From: Blautia sp. Marseille-P3201T
Lineage (GTDB): Bacteria; Bacillota; Clostridia; Lachnospirales; Lachnospiraceae
Direction: 5' to 3'
Assembly (NCBI RefSeq): GCF_900120295.1
Contig: NZ_LT635470.1
Coordinates: 434,001 to 498,000 of the forward strand
DNA length: 64,000 bases
The notes beneath the pieces were generated by a model. It had not been told where the DNA came from. It searched no databases and saw only the letters and a program-made list of their open reading frames with translations. The position numbers and the translations under genes are program-made. Positions 51,071 to 60,094 of this stretch are shown one piece after another. Position 1 is the first letter of the stretch. Each line of letters starts with the position of its first letter.

Positions 51071-53251
51071 ATGGCAAAGGCAATTATGATACAGGGAACT
51101 ATGTCCAATGCAGGAAAAAGTCTTTTGGCAGCAGGACTTTGCAGAATTTTTAAACAGGATGGTTATCGGGTAGCGCCTTTTAAGTCTCAGAACATGGCGT
51201 TAAATTCTTTTATTACCGAAGACGGATTAGAGATGGGAAGAGCGCAGGTGATGCAGGCAGAGGCAGCGGGAATTAAACCTTCCGTGTTAATGAACCCTAT
51301 TCTTTTAAAGCCTACCAACGATGTGGGAAGTCAGGTGATTGTCAACGGAGAAGTGCTGGGAACGATGAGCGCCAGAGACTATTTTGCTTACAAGAAGCAG
51401 CTTATTCCCAAGGTCATGGAAGCCTACCATAAATTAGAAAAAGATTATGATATTATTGTCATTGAAGGAGCGGGAAGTCCTGCGGAAATCAATTTAAAAA
51501 AAGAAGATATTGTGAACATGGGAATGGCAAAACAGGCAAAAGCTCCTGTGCTTCTGGTGGGAGATATTGACAGAGGCGGTGTTTTTGCACAGCTAATCGG
51601 AACAGTCATGCTGCTGGAAGAAGATGAGCAGAAAATGGTAAAGGGCATGATTATCAATAAATTCCGAGGAGATAAAACCATTTTAGATCCGGGAGTGGTA
51701 AGTCTGGAAGAAAAAACAGGTATTCCCGTGGTGGGAGTAGCTCCTTACATGGAGCTGGAGGTAGAAGATGAAGACAGCCTCACCGAGCGCTTTTCCGGCA
51801 ATCAGGAAATCGGCGCTATTGATATCGCAGTTATCCGTGTGCCCAGAATTTCCAATTTTACAGATTTTAATGCCTTGGAAATGATTTCCGGTGTTTCTCT
51901 GCGCTATGTAAAATCAGTCAGTGAACTGAAAAATCCCGATATGATTATTCTACCGGGAACGAAAAATACCATGGAAGATTTACTCTGGTTAAGACAGAGT
52001 GGGCTGGAAGCAGCAATTTTGAAAAAAGCTGCCGAAGGAAAGATTATTTTCGGTGTCTGCGGCGGATACCAGATGTTAGGAGAAAAACTTTCCGATCCGG
52101 ATGGCGTTGAAGCAGGCGGGGAGGTAAAAGGCATGGGACTTTTACCAATGGAAACCGTGTTCCAAAATTCTAAAACCCGTACAAGAGTTTCCGGTACTTT
52201 CCCAAAAGTAGACGGTGCATTAAGTGCTCTTACCGGTATCAAGCTGGAAGGATACGAAATCCACATGGGTGAAAGTGTGCTTTTGGAAGGAGCGCAGCCC
52301 TTTACTGAGATTACCGACCATGTACAAAATACAACTAAAAAAGACGGAGCTTATTCCGGCAATGTATATGGTTCTTATGTGCATGGAATTTTTGATAAAG
52401 AAGAAGTGGCAAAAAGTGTGGTAAAAGCCATTGGAGAAAGAAAAGGTCTGGACGTTTCCCAAATGACGGGAATGGATTTTGCCGCATTTAAGGAAACCCA
52501 GTATGATAAGCTGGCAGACGGTCTTCGGGAACATTTAGATATGAAGAAAATTTATGAGATTTTAGAAGCCGGATTGAATAAAAAGAGAGGCAGAGGACAA
52601 ATGAAAGTAGAATTGGAAAATGTAAAACCAAAAGAAATCGAAACAAGAAGTTTTGAAATTATTACAGAGGAGCTAGGAGACAAAAAATTAGTTCCCGGTA
52701 CAGAGTGTATTGTAAAAAGATGTATTCATACAAGCGCTGATTTTGACTATGCAGATAATCTCTGCTTTTCTCCAAATGCAGTGGAAAAAGCCATTGAAGC
52801 AATTAAAAACGGCGCTTGCATTGTCACAGACACACAGATGGCAAAAGCAGGAATTAACAAAAAAGCGTTGGCAAAGTACGGCGGTGAGGTCTATTGCTTT
52901 ATGTCTGATGAAGACGTGGCAAAGAAGGCAAAGGAACTGGGAACTACCAGAGCCACTGCAAGTATGGACAAAGCAGCAGAGCTTGGAAAACCGTTGATTT
53001 TTGCCATTGGCAATGCACCGACTGCTCTTGTAAGACTATATGAACTGATAAATGAGAAAAAAATTTCTCCATATTTGATTATAGGGGTTCCCGTTGGCTT
53101 TGTAAATGTGGTACAATCTAAGGAAATGATTATGGATACAGAGGTTCCTTATATTGTTGCCAGAGGAAGAAAGGGTGGAAGCAATATTGCCGCATGTATC
53201 TGTAATGCTTTATTATACATGATTGATAATGAAAGAGATTACTGGAAATAG
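51071..53251 (+). CDS. cbiPC: Fused cobyric acid synthase (CbiP) and cobalt-precorrin-8 methylmutase (CbiC)
   Basis: 726 residues in one frame. Residues 1-505 are CbiP/Cob[33 protein letters not shown], the glutaminase nucleophile in [14 protein letters not shown] and the His in [10 protein letters not shown]; it amidates four side chains. Residues 511-726 are CbiC, which shifts the C11 methyl to C12: [15 protein letters not shown] carries the catalytic His, and [13 protein letters not shown] and [14 protein letters not shown] are conserved. The CbiC part keeps its own Met (ATG 52601) 4 bases after AGAGG, so separate translation is also possible. The two steps are not adjacent in the pathway. 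Confidence 0.95.
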   Translation: MAKAIMIQGTMSNAGKSLLAAGLCRIFKQDGYRVAPFKSQNMALNSFITEDGLEMGRAQVMQAEAAGIKPSVLMNPILLKPTNDVGSQVIVNGEVLGTMSARDYFAYKKQLIPKVMEAYHKLEKDYDIIVIEGAGSPAEINLKKEDIVNMGMAKQAKAPVLLVGDIDRGGVFAQLIGTVMLLEEDEQKMVKGMIINKFRGDKTILDPGVVSLEEKTGIPVVGVAPYMELEVEDEDSLTERFSGNQEIGAIDIAVIRVPRISNFTDFNALEMISGVSLRYVKSVSELKNPDMIILPGTKNTMEDLLWLRQSGLEAAILKKAAEGKIIFGVCGGYQMLGEKLSDPDGVEAGGEVKGMGLLPMETVFQNSKTRTRVSGTFPKVDGALSALTGIKLEGYEIHMGESVLLEGAQPFTEITDHVQNTTKKDGAYSGNVYGSYVHGIFDKEEVAKSVVKAIGERKGLDVSQMTGMDFAAFKETQYDKLADGLREHLDMKKIYEILEAGLNKKRGRGQMKVELENVKPKEIETRSFEIITEELGDKKLVPGTECIVKRCIHTSADFDYADNLCFSPNAVEKAIEAIKNGACIVTDTQMAKAGINKKALAKYGGEVYCFMSDEDVAKKAKELGTTRATASMDKAAELGKPLIFAIGNAPTALVRLYELINEKKISPYLIIGVPVGFVNVVQSKEMIMDTEVPYIVARGRKGGSNIAACICNALLYMIDNERDYWK

Positions 53252-53272
53252 GAATTTCAGGAAGGAAAAAAC

Positions 53273-54496
53273 ATGAAATGTGACAGATGCGGAAAAGAAA
53301 TACCGGATACCGACCTCTATTGCGGACGGTGCGGAAAAGCTGTTTTTCCGGAATATATGGATGAAGATGACAGATGGGCTTATTATAAGACGGATGAGGA
53401 GCTGGAAGAAATTTTAAAGGCAGAGCAGGAAGGAAAGGAAGCAGAACCTGCAAAGCCTGTGAAAATAACAAGGTTTCCGAAGGAAAAAGAAAATGTAGAA
53501 GAACCGGTTCAAGAAGAAGTCTTACAAACAGAAGAAGAACCGGAAGAAGTAAAAACAGAAGTAGCAGAAGAAACCGAAGAAGCAAAAATTGAAGCAGAAG
53601 AAGAAGCTGAAGCAGCACCGGAATTGAACGCAGAACCGCAAACAGAATACCAAGAAGAAGGCGAACAGGCTGTTTTAGAAGAGATTTCGGAAGATGCTTC
53701 ACAAGAAGAGGAAAACGTTTGGGAGGAAGACCTTTTCGAGGATGAGGAGGAGGAAGACGAGAAACCTCCTTTAAGTCCCGAAGGAAAAAAGAAAAGATGG
53801 AAAATTACTGCGTTAATTACCTTGTTCTTGCTTTTGTGTCTGGGAATTGGAATTGCTTTGGGAATGAAGCGAATGAAGGATTTAGACAGACAGGAAAAGG
53901 AGTATTATGAAAAATTACATAAAGAAGTGGTTCATCAGGATACTCCGTCTTCGGAGACTGAAAAGGAAATGGACGAAGAAGAAAAAGAAGATACTTCAAA
54001 CGAAGAAACGCCGGAACAAAAATCTTTTCAATTAGTAAATCCGGAGGAAATTGATTTTTCTCAGTATCAGAAAATTACGCCTGTCAGCGCCGAACAGAAT
54101 TCTATCAAAGAGTCCGCTACCTATGATTACAGCGCCAAAAGCGCCATTGACGGAGACAGCAGTACCTCTTGGCAGGAGAATGAAGAGGGGACAGGAGAGA
54201 CGACAGGTATTCAAATCAATTTGGACGGAAATCACAAGGTTCGCTATCTTGTGCTGTATTTAGGAAACTGGAGAAGCGATCAGCTCTGGGAATACAGCGC
54301 ACGCCCGAAGACCTTGACCATTCAGATTGGCGACAGTCAGACAAAGGATGTGGAATTTTCCGATGAGAAGAAAAAATTCTGTCTTTCCTTTGACGAACCA
54401 ATCGATGCGTCTTACATTTCCATGTATATTGCAGACTCTTATGAGGGAAGCAGATGGAATGACAATGGTATCTCAGAAGTAGAAATATATGAATAA
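53273..54496 (+). CDS. Zinc-ribbon, single-pass membrane protein with C-terminal NADase-type/discoidin-like domain
   Basis: 407 residues. An N-terminal zinc ribbon has C3, C6, C17 and C20 (CDRCGKEI...LYCGRCGK). A long Glu-rich low-complexity stretch (about 40-165) leads to one membrane helix (ITALITLFLLLCLGIGIALG, about 180-199). The C-terminal 140 residues form a galactose-binding-like beta sandwich (SATYDYSAKSAIDGDSSTSW, then KTLTIQIGD and ISMYIADSY), as in the NADase-type glycan-binding domain. Orientation should put the ribbon inside and the sandwich outside. Function unknown; it follows the cobalamin operon by 21 bases, but I see no functional tie. Confidence 0.8.
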   Translation: MKCDRCGKEIPDTDLYCGRCGKAVFPEYMDEDDRWAYYKTDEELEEILKAEQEGKEAEPAKPVKITRFPKEKENVEEPVQEEVLQTEEEPEEVKTEVAEETEEAKIEAEEEAEAAPELNAEPQTEYQEEGEQAVLEEISEDASQEEENVWEEDLFEDEEEEDEKPPLSPEGKKKRWKITALITLFLLLCLGIGIALGMKRMKDLDRQEKEYYEKLHKEVVHQDTPSSETEKEMDEEEKEDTSNEETPEQKSFQLVNPEEIDFSQYQKITPVSAEQNSIKESATYDYSAKSAIDGDSSTSWQENEEGTGETTGIQINLDGNHKVRYLVLYLGNWRSDQLWEYSARPKTLTIQIGDSQTKDVEFSDEKKKFCLSFDEPIDASYISMYIADSYEGSRWNDNGISEVEIYE

Positions 54497-54505
54497 ACAA
54501 GCTTA

Positions 54506-54549
54506 TTATTCCATGACAAAGCATTTATTTTCAGTTTGTCATGGAATAA
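54506..54549. terminator. Perfect 15-bp inverted repeat, probable terminator
   Basis: TTATTCCATGACAAA (54506-54520) and its exact complement (54535-54549), 14-base loop, only a weak T stretch after. It probably ends the long cobalamin transcript before the carboxypeptidase gene. Confidence 0.6.
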
Positions 54550-54573
54550 CTGCGTTTAGAATATGGAGAAATT

Positions 54574-55596
54574 ATGAAGAAAAAACAACGAATGAGAGAA
54601 GCTAGAAGAAAAAGAAGAATTTTATTTACTGTTTTAGCTGTGTGTATTCTTTGTCTGTGTGCTGTTTTAGGCGGAATAAAGCTAAAACAGGCTTATGACC
54701 AAAAGCAGGAAGAAAAAGCAAGAATAGCAGCCGAAGAAGAACGCAAAAGACAACAGGAAGCAGAAGAAAGACGAAAGCTGGAAGAACGGTTAAATGTGCA
54801 GATTGATATGGATATTTACAGTGAAGCCGCTATTGTAAAAGACGTACAAAATAATAAAGTTCTGGCTTCTAAAAATGCCGAGGAACGGATTTATCCTGCG
54901 TCTATGACAAAAATTCTTACCTTATTGATTGCCGTAGAAGAGCTTCCTGATTTGGATGAGAAAATTCAAATTCCCGTGGATGAGGTTTTGGCAGAATATG
55001 AAAGAGGCGCTTCCATGGCTGGTTTTCAGCCAGGAGAGAAGGTTTCTGTAAAAGATTTGCTGTACGGTCTGATGCTTCCGTCAGGAGCAGAATGTTGTAC
55101 GGCATTGGCATGCAGAATATCCGGAAGTGAAGAAGCTTTTGCTGAAAAAATGAATGAGAGGGCAAAAGAGCTGGGTATGTTAAATTCTCATTTTGTAAAC
55201 GCCTCCGGACTGCATGAAGATGAGCATTATACAACGGTTACAGACATCATGATCTTATTGGAGCAGGCAATTAAAAATGAAACCTTCTACGAAGTGTTTA
55301 CGACTCGTTCTTATACCACTGCTCCCACAGCAGCAGAGCCAGACGGAATTACCTTTGAAAGCACTATGTATGATAAGAAATCAACCTTAGAGGTGACAGA
55401 CGGAGAAATTCTGGGTGGAAAAACAGGATTTACCAACGCAGCAGGTTTATGTCTGGCGAGCTTGGCAAATGTAGAAGGGCAGAATTATATCTTAGTAACA
55501 GCAGGCGCAGACGGAAATCATAATACCGAGCCTTTCCACGTGCTGGATGCAGAAAATATTTACAGTCAGATAGGAGCTGCAATTCAAAGTGAATAA
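54574..55596 (+). CDS. D-alanyl-D-alanine carboxypeptidase (DacF-type)
   Basis: Penicillin-binding protein that trims the pentapeptide of peptidoglycan; 340 residues. A basic start and signal anchor (about 15-36, LFTVLAVCILCLCAVLGGI) precede a charged coiled-coil stretch. The catalytic motifs are S110-x-x-K113 (YPASMTKIL), SGAEC for the SxN position and GGKTGFTNAAG for KTG. The C-terminal beta domain of longer PBPs seems absent or short. It overlaps the next gene by 8 bases. Confidence 0.92.
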   Translation: MKKKQRMREARRKRRILFTVLAVCILCLCAVLGGIKLKQAYDQKQEEKARIAAEEERKRQQEAEERRKLEERLNVQIDMDIYSEAAIVKDVQNNKVLASKNAEERIYPASMTKILTLLIAVEELPDLDEKIQIPVDEVLAEYERGASMAGFQPGEKVSVKDLLYGLMLPSGAECCTALACRISGSEEAFAEKMNERAKELGMLNSHFVNASGLHEDEHYTTVTDIMILLEQAIKNETFYEVFTTRSYTTAPTAAEPDGITFESTMYDKKSTLEVTDGEILGGKTGFTNAAGLCLASLANVEGQNYILVTAGADGNHNTEPFHVLDAENIYSQIGAAIQSE

Positions 55597-56290
55597 ATCA
55601 TCAGAATTTTGGATAACAGAAGATAAATTTTTCCCAAAAGCAGTTGTCTTTGATATGGATGGCTTAATGCTTGATACCGAACGAGTTATTAAATACAGTT
55701 GGGATGTGACAGGAGAGAAGCTGGGCTACGGAAAACTGGGAGAGAATATAAAAAATACGCTGGGCATGAATAGAGCCCAAAGAAATGCTTATTTTCTAAA
55801 CAAATATGGAGAGGATTTTCCCTTAGATGCTTTTTTAGACGGGTATCATCAGGTCTATTATGAATACGAAAAAGAAAAGGGAATTCCTAAAAAAGAAGGC
55901 TTGCTTTCTCTTTTAGATTATTTGAAGGAGAAAAATATTCCTATGGCTGTGGCAACCTCCACTCATCAAATGTATGCCAAGGAAGCGCTGAAGGAACAGG
56001 AAATTCTTCCTTATTTTCAGGAAGTCATCACAGGTGACTGTGTGGAACAGGGAAAACCCGATCCTGCTATTTACGCATTGGCGTGCAAACGATTAAAAAT
56101 CAATCCTTCCTCTGCTTTGGCGCTGGAAGACTCCTACAATGGGATTATTTCAGCCGGAAGAGCAGGAATGAAAGTCATTATGATACCCGACCTTTTAGAA
56201 GACGAGACACCTGTAAAGAAGTATTTATACGGAAAATTGAAGACATTGGAAGAAGTAAAACGCTGGATAGAAAAGAACTATTTGATATAA
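55589..56290 (+). CDS. HAD-superfamily phosphatase, beta-phosphoglucomutase-like
   Basis: 233 residues. Motif I is VVFDMDGLMLDTERV with the nucleophile Asp. Motif II is VATSTHQ, motif III GKPDPAIYALACKRL, and motif IV LALEDSYNGIISAGRAGMKV. A helical cap lies between residues 30 and 90. Its substrate cannot be told; relatives act on sugar phosphates or phosphoglycolate. It is translationally coupled to the carboxypeptidase by an 8-base overlap, which may be only transcriptional convenience. Confidence 0.88.
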   Translation: MNKSSEFWITEDKFFPKAVVFDMDGLMLDTERVIKYSWDVTGEKLGYGKLGENIKNTLGMNRAQRNAYFLNKYGEDFPLDAFLDGYHQVYYEYEKEKGIPKKEGLLSLLDYLKEKNIPMAVATSTHQMYAKEALKEQEILPYFQEVITGDCVEQGKPDPAIYALACKRLKINPSSALALEDSYNGIISAGRAGMKVIMIPDLLEDETPVKKYLYGKLKTLEEVKRWIEKNYLI

Positions 56291-56310
56291 TAATCTGAAT
56301 AATAAAAAAC

Positions 56311-56369
56311 GAGAGGCTGTCGCTTTAAATATTGGGGATAATATTTAAAGCAAGAGCCTCTTTGCTTTT
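56311..56369. terminator. Terminator between convergent HAD and cbiOK genes
   Basis: GAGGCT...GCTTTAAATATT pairs with AATATTTAAAGC...GAGCCTC, loop GGGGAT, followed by TTTGCTTTTT. The T tract favours the plus-strand transcript. Confidence 0.85.
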
Positions 56370-58030
56370 TAACAATCTATGGATTTTAAATGTTCAATAA
56401 AGAGTTTTCGAATACCCGAATATTCGCCCAAGCCTTTTAATACAGGTTCTACCTCATAGCCTTCCGCTTTAAACTGGCTGTACCAAGAGTCCGGCTCATC
56501 GCTTGCCATATCATTTTTGGCATGGTCTCCGGCTACAATCATAAAGGGAGCTAAAATCACCTTTTTCGGCTTGTAAGCGTGAACCATTTTTAACAGACTT
56601 TCCATAGTCGGGTAGGCCTCCACTGTTCCAAGAAAAATATTGGAATATCCTTTATCTTTAAAAGTATAATCCAAAGCAGCATAAATCGCATTGGCATAGT
56701 GGGTAGTTCCGTGTCCCATCAGAACTAAAACATCATCTTTTTCCAAGTCTTTAAATTCAGATGTGATTGCTTCAATAACAGCCAAATTATCCTGCTCGCT
56801 GGTAAGAAGCGGATCGCCGAAAGAAATAGAGTGAAACTGTTCCTGATAAGCAAGAGCATCTTCCTTCATAAGGTCATTTTCAATACCGTTGATTACATGG
56901 GTAGGCTGAACCAGAACATCGGTAATGCCGTCTTGAAGCATCTGCTCCATGGCTTCTTTTACCGTAAAAATATGTACGCTGTCTCTGGCATTTACTTTTT
57001 TGATAATCATTTTGCTGGTCCATGCACGATAGAGGGCATAATCAGGGAAGGCAGCCTGCATATCCTGTTCAATGGCATCAATGGTAATTTTTCTGGTATC
57101 ATTGTGACTTGTTCCAAAACTTACAGCTAAGATGGCTTTTTTTGTTTCTTTTAACACTGTTTTTGTTCCTCCATAGTGTGTATTTATTTTCACATCTGAG
57201 ATGTATTTTTCTAAAGTATTTAAATTTTTAGGAAGGGGAAGAGAAGGTTTTAAAATCCCTTTTCTGCATAGGCTTTCAAACAGCTCCAATACAGCAGGAG
57301 GTTCCAAATTTGTCTGTTTTAAAGCAACACGATTTCCAAATACCTGCGCCGGTGTGCCGTGCATCAGAACCTTACCCTCATGGAATAGCAAAACCTCATC
57401 CGCCCATTCATAGGCATAATTCACATCATGAGTTGCCATTAAAACGGTAATACCGTTTTGTGTCATTTGTTCTACAATGTGATTTACCATAGTAGTATGC
57501 TTGGGGTCCAGAGCAGCAGCGGGTTCGTCTAAAATAATAATTTCCGGTTTCATGACCAGAATATCAGCAATGGATACCTGCTTTTTCTGCCCACCACTTA
57601 GAGCATGGGTTGGCTTATGACGGAAAGGTGTAATTTCCAGATAGTCAATGACCTGCTCTACTTCTTTTTTTGTCTGTTCCTCAGAATGCCCTAAATTTAA
57701 AGGTCCAAAAGAAATTTCCTGATAGACACTGGCTGAAAAAAGCTGATTGTCCGGATCCTGAAAAACAATCCCAATTTTACTTCTTAAATCTAAAAGTTCT
57801 TTCTTTTTATAAGTGACTTCTTTATTATGGAAGAAAAGTTTTCCTTTTTGTGGTTTTAAAATACCGGTACAACAGAGAAAAAAGGTAGATTTACCACTGC
57901 CGTTAGCACCCATAAATGCAATTTTCTGGCCTTTTTTGATTTCCAGAGAAAGACCATTTAAAGAATGACTTTGTTCGTCATCATAAGAAAAATATAAATT
58001 TTCTGCTTTTAGAATAATATCTGAATTCAT
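56369..58030 (-). CDS. cbiOK: Fused cobalt transporter ATPase CbiO and anaerobic cobaltochelatase CbiK
   Basis: 553 residues from ATG 58030, 9 bases after GGAGGAG; an ATG at 58048 lies upstream of that site. Residues 1-275 are the ECF-type ATPase: Walker A MGANGSGKSTFFL, Q-loop FQDPDNQLF, signature LSGGQKKQVSIA, Walker B IIILDEPAAAL and H-loop ATHD. About 298-553 is CbiK: KKAILAVSFGTSHNDTRK, QPTHVINGIEND and LMGHGTTHYANAIYAAL include the metal-binding His residues. The fusion would place chelatase at the transporter's cytoplasmic mouth. The start overlaps cbiQ by 4 bases. Confidence 0.94.
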   Translation of the reverse strand: MNSDIILKAENLYFSYDDEQSHSLNGLSLEIKKGQKIAFMGANGSGKSTFFLCCTGILKPQKGKLFFHNKEVTYKKKELLDLRSKIGIVFQDPDNQLFSASVYQEISFGPLNLGHSEEQTKKEVEQVIDYLEITPFRHKPTHALSGGQKKQVSIADILVMKPEIIILDEPAAALDPKHTTMVNHIVEQMTQNGITVLMATHDVNYAYEWADEVLLFHEGKVLMHGTPAQVFGNRVALKQTNLEPPAVLELFESLCRKGILKPSLPLPKNLNTLEKYISDVKINTHYGGTKTVLKETKKAILAVSFGTSHNDTRKITIDAIEQDMQAAFPDYALYRAWTSKMIIKKVNARDSVHIFTVKEAMEQMLQDGITDVLVQPTHVINGIENDLMKEDALAYQEQFHSISFGDPLLTSEQDNLAVIEAITSEFKDLEKDDVLVLMGHGTTHYANAIYAALDYTFKDKGYSNIFLGTVEAYPTMESLLKMVHAYKPKKVILAPFMIVAGDHAKNDMASDEPDSWYSQFKAEGYEVEPVLKGLGEYSGIRKLFIEHLKSIDC

Positions 58031-58803
58031 GAAAAAAATCTCCTCCATATAGCGAACAGAAATAAGGCTGAGTCAAAAAGTACAATAGCTGCAATGACCT
58101 TTTTTTTAGGAGGCTGGTTTTCTGACAGTACATGAATGGTATCATCGTAGCATCTGGCCTCCATTGATGCATATAATCGGTTGGAACGTTCCACAGCTCT
58201 GATCATTAAAACAGAGCCCAACATTCCAAAAGATTTTAAAGACGTTTTATAATTCCGATTTCCAAGACGACAGTTTTGGGCAGTGGATAAAGCAGAGGCA
58301 GTATCCAAAAGTACGAAAATAAAACGATAAATTAAAAGCATTAATTCCATCAGCAGTTTAGGACAGTGAAGCTTTTTAAGAACCTGCAAGATGTCCGGCA
58401 TAGGTGTAGTAAAAGATAAAAAATATAAGCAGGAAACTGCTCCTAATGCTGTAAAAATAAGCTGTACCGCATAAAAGAAAGAGGAATAACTGGTTGTAAT
58501 GTACCAGCTTCCCACAGGAATAGAGAATAAATCCATAGGTGTACGGCTTATATGAAACATAATGGCAATTGTGCTAAGTAATAAAAAAATAATGGGAGCA
58601 GTGAGAAAACGTAAATAACGAGAAACAGGGACTCCTCCCTTACATACGGTAAGAATCCCTGTAACTGCTAATACGATACCTGCCACTGCAATAGAACGAC
58701 TCATTACACAAATACAAAGTGTAATTATTGCAAAGGCAAATTTCTCACCGGCGTTTTCATATCTGAGTCTGGAATGATAGCAAAGCTTATCAATGACAAT
58801 CAT
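58027..58803 (-). CDS. cbiQ: Cobalt ECF transporter T component CbiQ
   Basis: Membrane coupling subunit, 258 residues with about five to six spans. RYENAGEKFAFAIITL starts the protein, and the conserved cytoplasmic region near MEARCYDD (arginine motif that contacts the ATPase) is visible. It overlaps cbiOK by 4 bases and follows cbiN by 27. With CbiM and CbiN it forms the CbiMNQO cobalt importer. Confidence 0.93.
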   Translation of the reverse strand: MIVIDKLCYHSRLRYENAGEKFAFAIITLCICVMSRSIAVAGIVLAVTGILTVCKGGVPVSRYLRFLTAPIIFLLLSTIAIMFHISRTPMDLFSIPVGSWYITTSYSSFFYAVQLIFTALGAVSCLYFLSFTTPMPDILQVLKKLHCPKLLMELMLLIYRFIFVLLDTASALSTAQNCRLGNRNYKTSLKSFGMLGSVLMIRAVERSNRLYASMEARCYDDTIHVLSENQPPKKKVIAAIVLFDSALFLFAIWRRFFS

Positions 58804-58830
58804 AGGAAAACTCCTTTCAAAAGAGAAATT

Positions 58831-59133
58831 TTAATTATCGTCTTTCATCCATTTTTTACGTTCTACAAAACGTCCCATGATGAAAGCAATGACGCCGACA
58901 CCAATTCCTGTTTGCAGACAGAAGAGAAGACTCTCTACTTCTCCCGGAAGTTCACCGCCAATAAGCTGCTCAAAAATAGGAGTTGCCCATGGCTCATAAG
59001 AAGCATCTACTTCTTCTACGACCTGGCTTCCGGCATCGTCAGAACCGCCAAATTCTGCATCTTTTAATACGAATAATGGAACAAAAGCAATTAAGAAAAT
59101 CAAAAGAATGGCAAGAAGTACTTTCTTTTTCAT
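58831..59133 (-). CDS. cbiN: Cobalt transport protein CbiN
   Basis: Small membrane component, 100 residues with two spans, one at each end (LLAILLIFLIAFVPLF and FCLQTGIGVGVIAFIMG). The extracytoplasmic loop has GGSDDAGSQVVEEVDASYEP, as in CbiN. It starts 1 base after cbiM. CbiN is needed for CbiM activity in relatives. Confidence 0.92.
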   Translation of the reverse strand: MKKKVLLAILLIFLIAFVPLFVLKDAEFGGSDDAGSQVVEEVDASYEPWATPIFEQLIGGELPGEVESLLFCLQTGIGVGVIAFIMGRFVERKKWMKDDN

Positions 59134-59134
59134 A

Positions 59135-59881
59135 TTATTTTCCCTCCTTTAAGTAACCAATTGCACGAAGTTCAGGTTTTGCGTAAGTTTCTAATCCCTG
59201 GATAATCAGAACTGTAATCACACCTTCAATGATAGCTAAAGGTACCTGTGTAGGAGCGAATACTGCAAGGAATTTGCCCATAGCAGCCATAAAAGTAGTA
59301 TCTGCATTGTGAGCAAGTGCCATTTGCGCGGCAGTAACGCAGTAAGTAAATAAATCTCCTAAAGTTGCTGCAAGAAAAACAGAAATAACTTTATTTACTT
59401 TTGCTTTTTTACATAAAACAAAAATTCCATAAGAAACAAACGGACCGGCAATTGCCATAGAAAAAGTGTTTGCTCCGATAGTAGTCAGTCCGCCGTGAGC
59501 TAATAAAATAGCCTGGAATAAAAGAACAATCAGTCCTAAGATAGAAACAGCGGAAGGTCCAAATAAAATTGCTCCCAGTCCTGTACCTGTCATGTGAGAA
59601 CAGCTTCCTGTTACAGATGGAATTTTCAGTGATGAAATTACGAATACAAAAGCTCCTGACATAGCAAGGAGTGTAATCAGATTTTTATGTTCAGCTAATG
59701 TCTTTTTAATAGACAAAAATCCGGCAACTAAAAACGGAATACATAAAGCACCCCATGCAATACAAAAGCTGCCCGGCAGATAGCCTTCCATAATGTGCAT
59801 CGCACTGACATTAGACATTACTCCAAAAGTAAGTGCAAAAATACCTGTCAGTACAAAAAGTCGTTTGTGTTGTTTACTCAT
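59135..59881 (-). CDS. cbiM: Cobalt transport substrate-binding component CbiM
   Basis: S component of the cobalt importer, 248 residues from ATG 59881 (MSKQHKRLFV) after GGGAG; the longer frame runs back into the riboswitch terminator. The signal-like N-terminus is cleaved before AMHIMEGYLPG; the new N-terminal Met-His-Ile-Met chelates Co2+ as in CbiM structures. GSCSHMTGTGLGAILFGP is the second metal loop. About seven spans. First gene of the riboswitch-controlled cobalt operon. Confidence 0.95.
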   Translation of the reverse strand: MSKQHKRLFVLTGIFALTFGVMSNVSAMHIMEGYLPGSFCIAWGALCIPFLVAGFLSIKKTLAEHKNLITLLAMSGAFVFVISSLKIPSVTGSCSHMTGTGLGAILFGPSAVSILGLIVLLFQAILLAHGGLTTIGANTFSMAIAGPFVSYGIFVLCKKAKVNKVISVFLAATLGDLFTYCVTAAQMALAHNADTTFMAAMGKFLAVFAPTQVPLAIIEGVITVLIIQGLETYAKPELRAIGYLKEGK

Positions 59882-59917
59882 TTTTCTTCTCCCTTCTGAT
59901 TTTAAAACGCAATGTGC

Positions 59918-59960
59918 TCCTTGCGGAGCATTTTTATTACATAGTATGTATTTTTCTATG
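59918..59960 (-). repeat. Small dispersed repeat, copy 2, in the cbiM leader
   Basis: Read on the minus strand: CATAG-N11-CTATG, 4 bases, AAAAATGCTCCGCAAGGA. The 18-base tail is identical to that at 14032-14049. Here the tail forms its own hairpin, TGCTCCGCAAGGAGCA, in the 5' untranslated region of cbiM. Confidence 0.6.
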
Positions 59961-59964
59961 CAAT

Positions 59965-59996
59965 AAAAAAGAACCTGTTCGGTACATACCGACAGG
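59965..59996 (-). terminator. Riboswitch-controlled terminator upstream of cbiM
   Basis: On the minus strand CCTGTCGGTA pairs with TACCGAACAGG (one bulged A), followed by TTCTTTTTT. Confidence 0.85.
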
Positions 59997-60094
59997 CTAT
60001 CAGAAGAACAAGAGGTTCCAGCCAAATTGATAAGCTATGAGCCACCCTGTTCTTACACATGGCCATCGTTCGTAACCTGTGTAAATCGTATGTA

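Noticed and set aside
53130-53702. 190-residue Leu-rich minus-strand open frame
   Set aside because: It is the complement of the Glu-rich linker (GAA/GAG reads as TTC/CTC); an artefact of base composition.
59885-60025. N-terminal extension of CbiM from 60025
   Set aside because: That stretch is the riboswitch terminator and repeat element. The signal peptide and metal-binding Met-His-Ile-Met fit the start at 59881.
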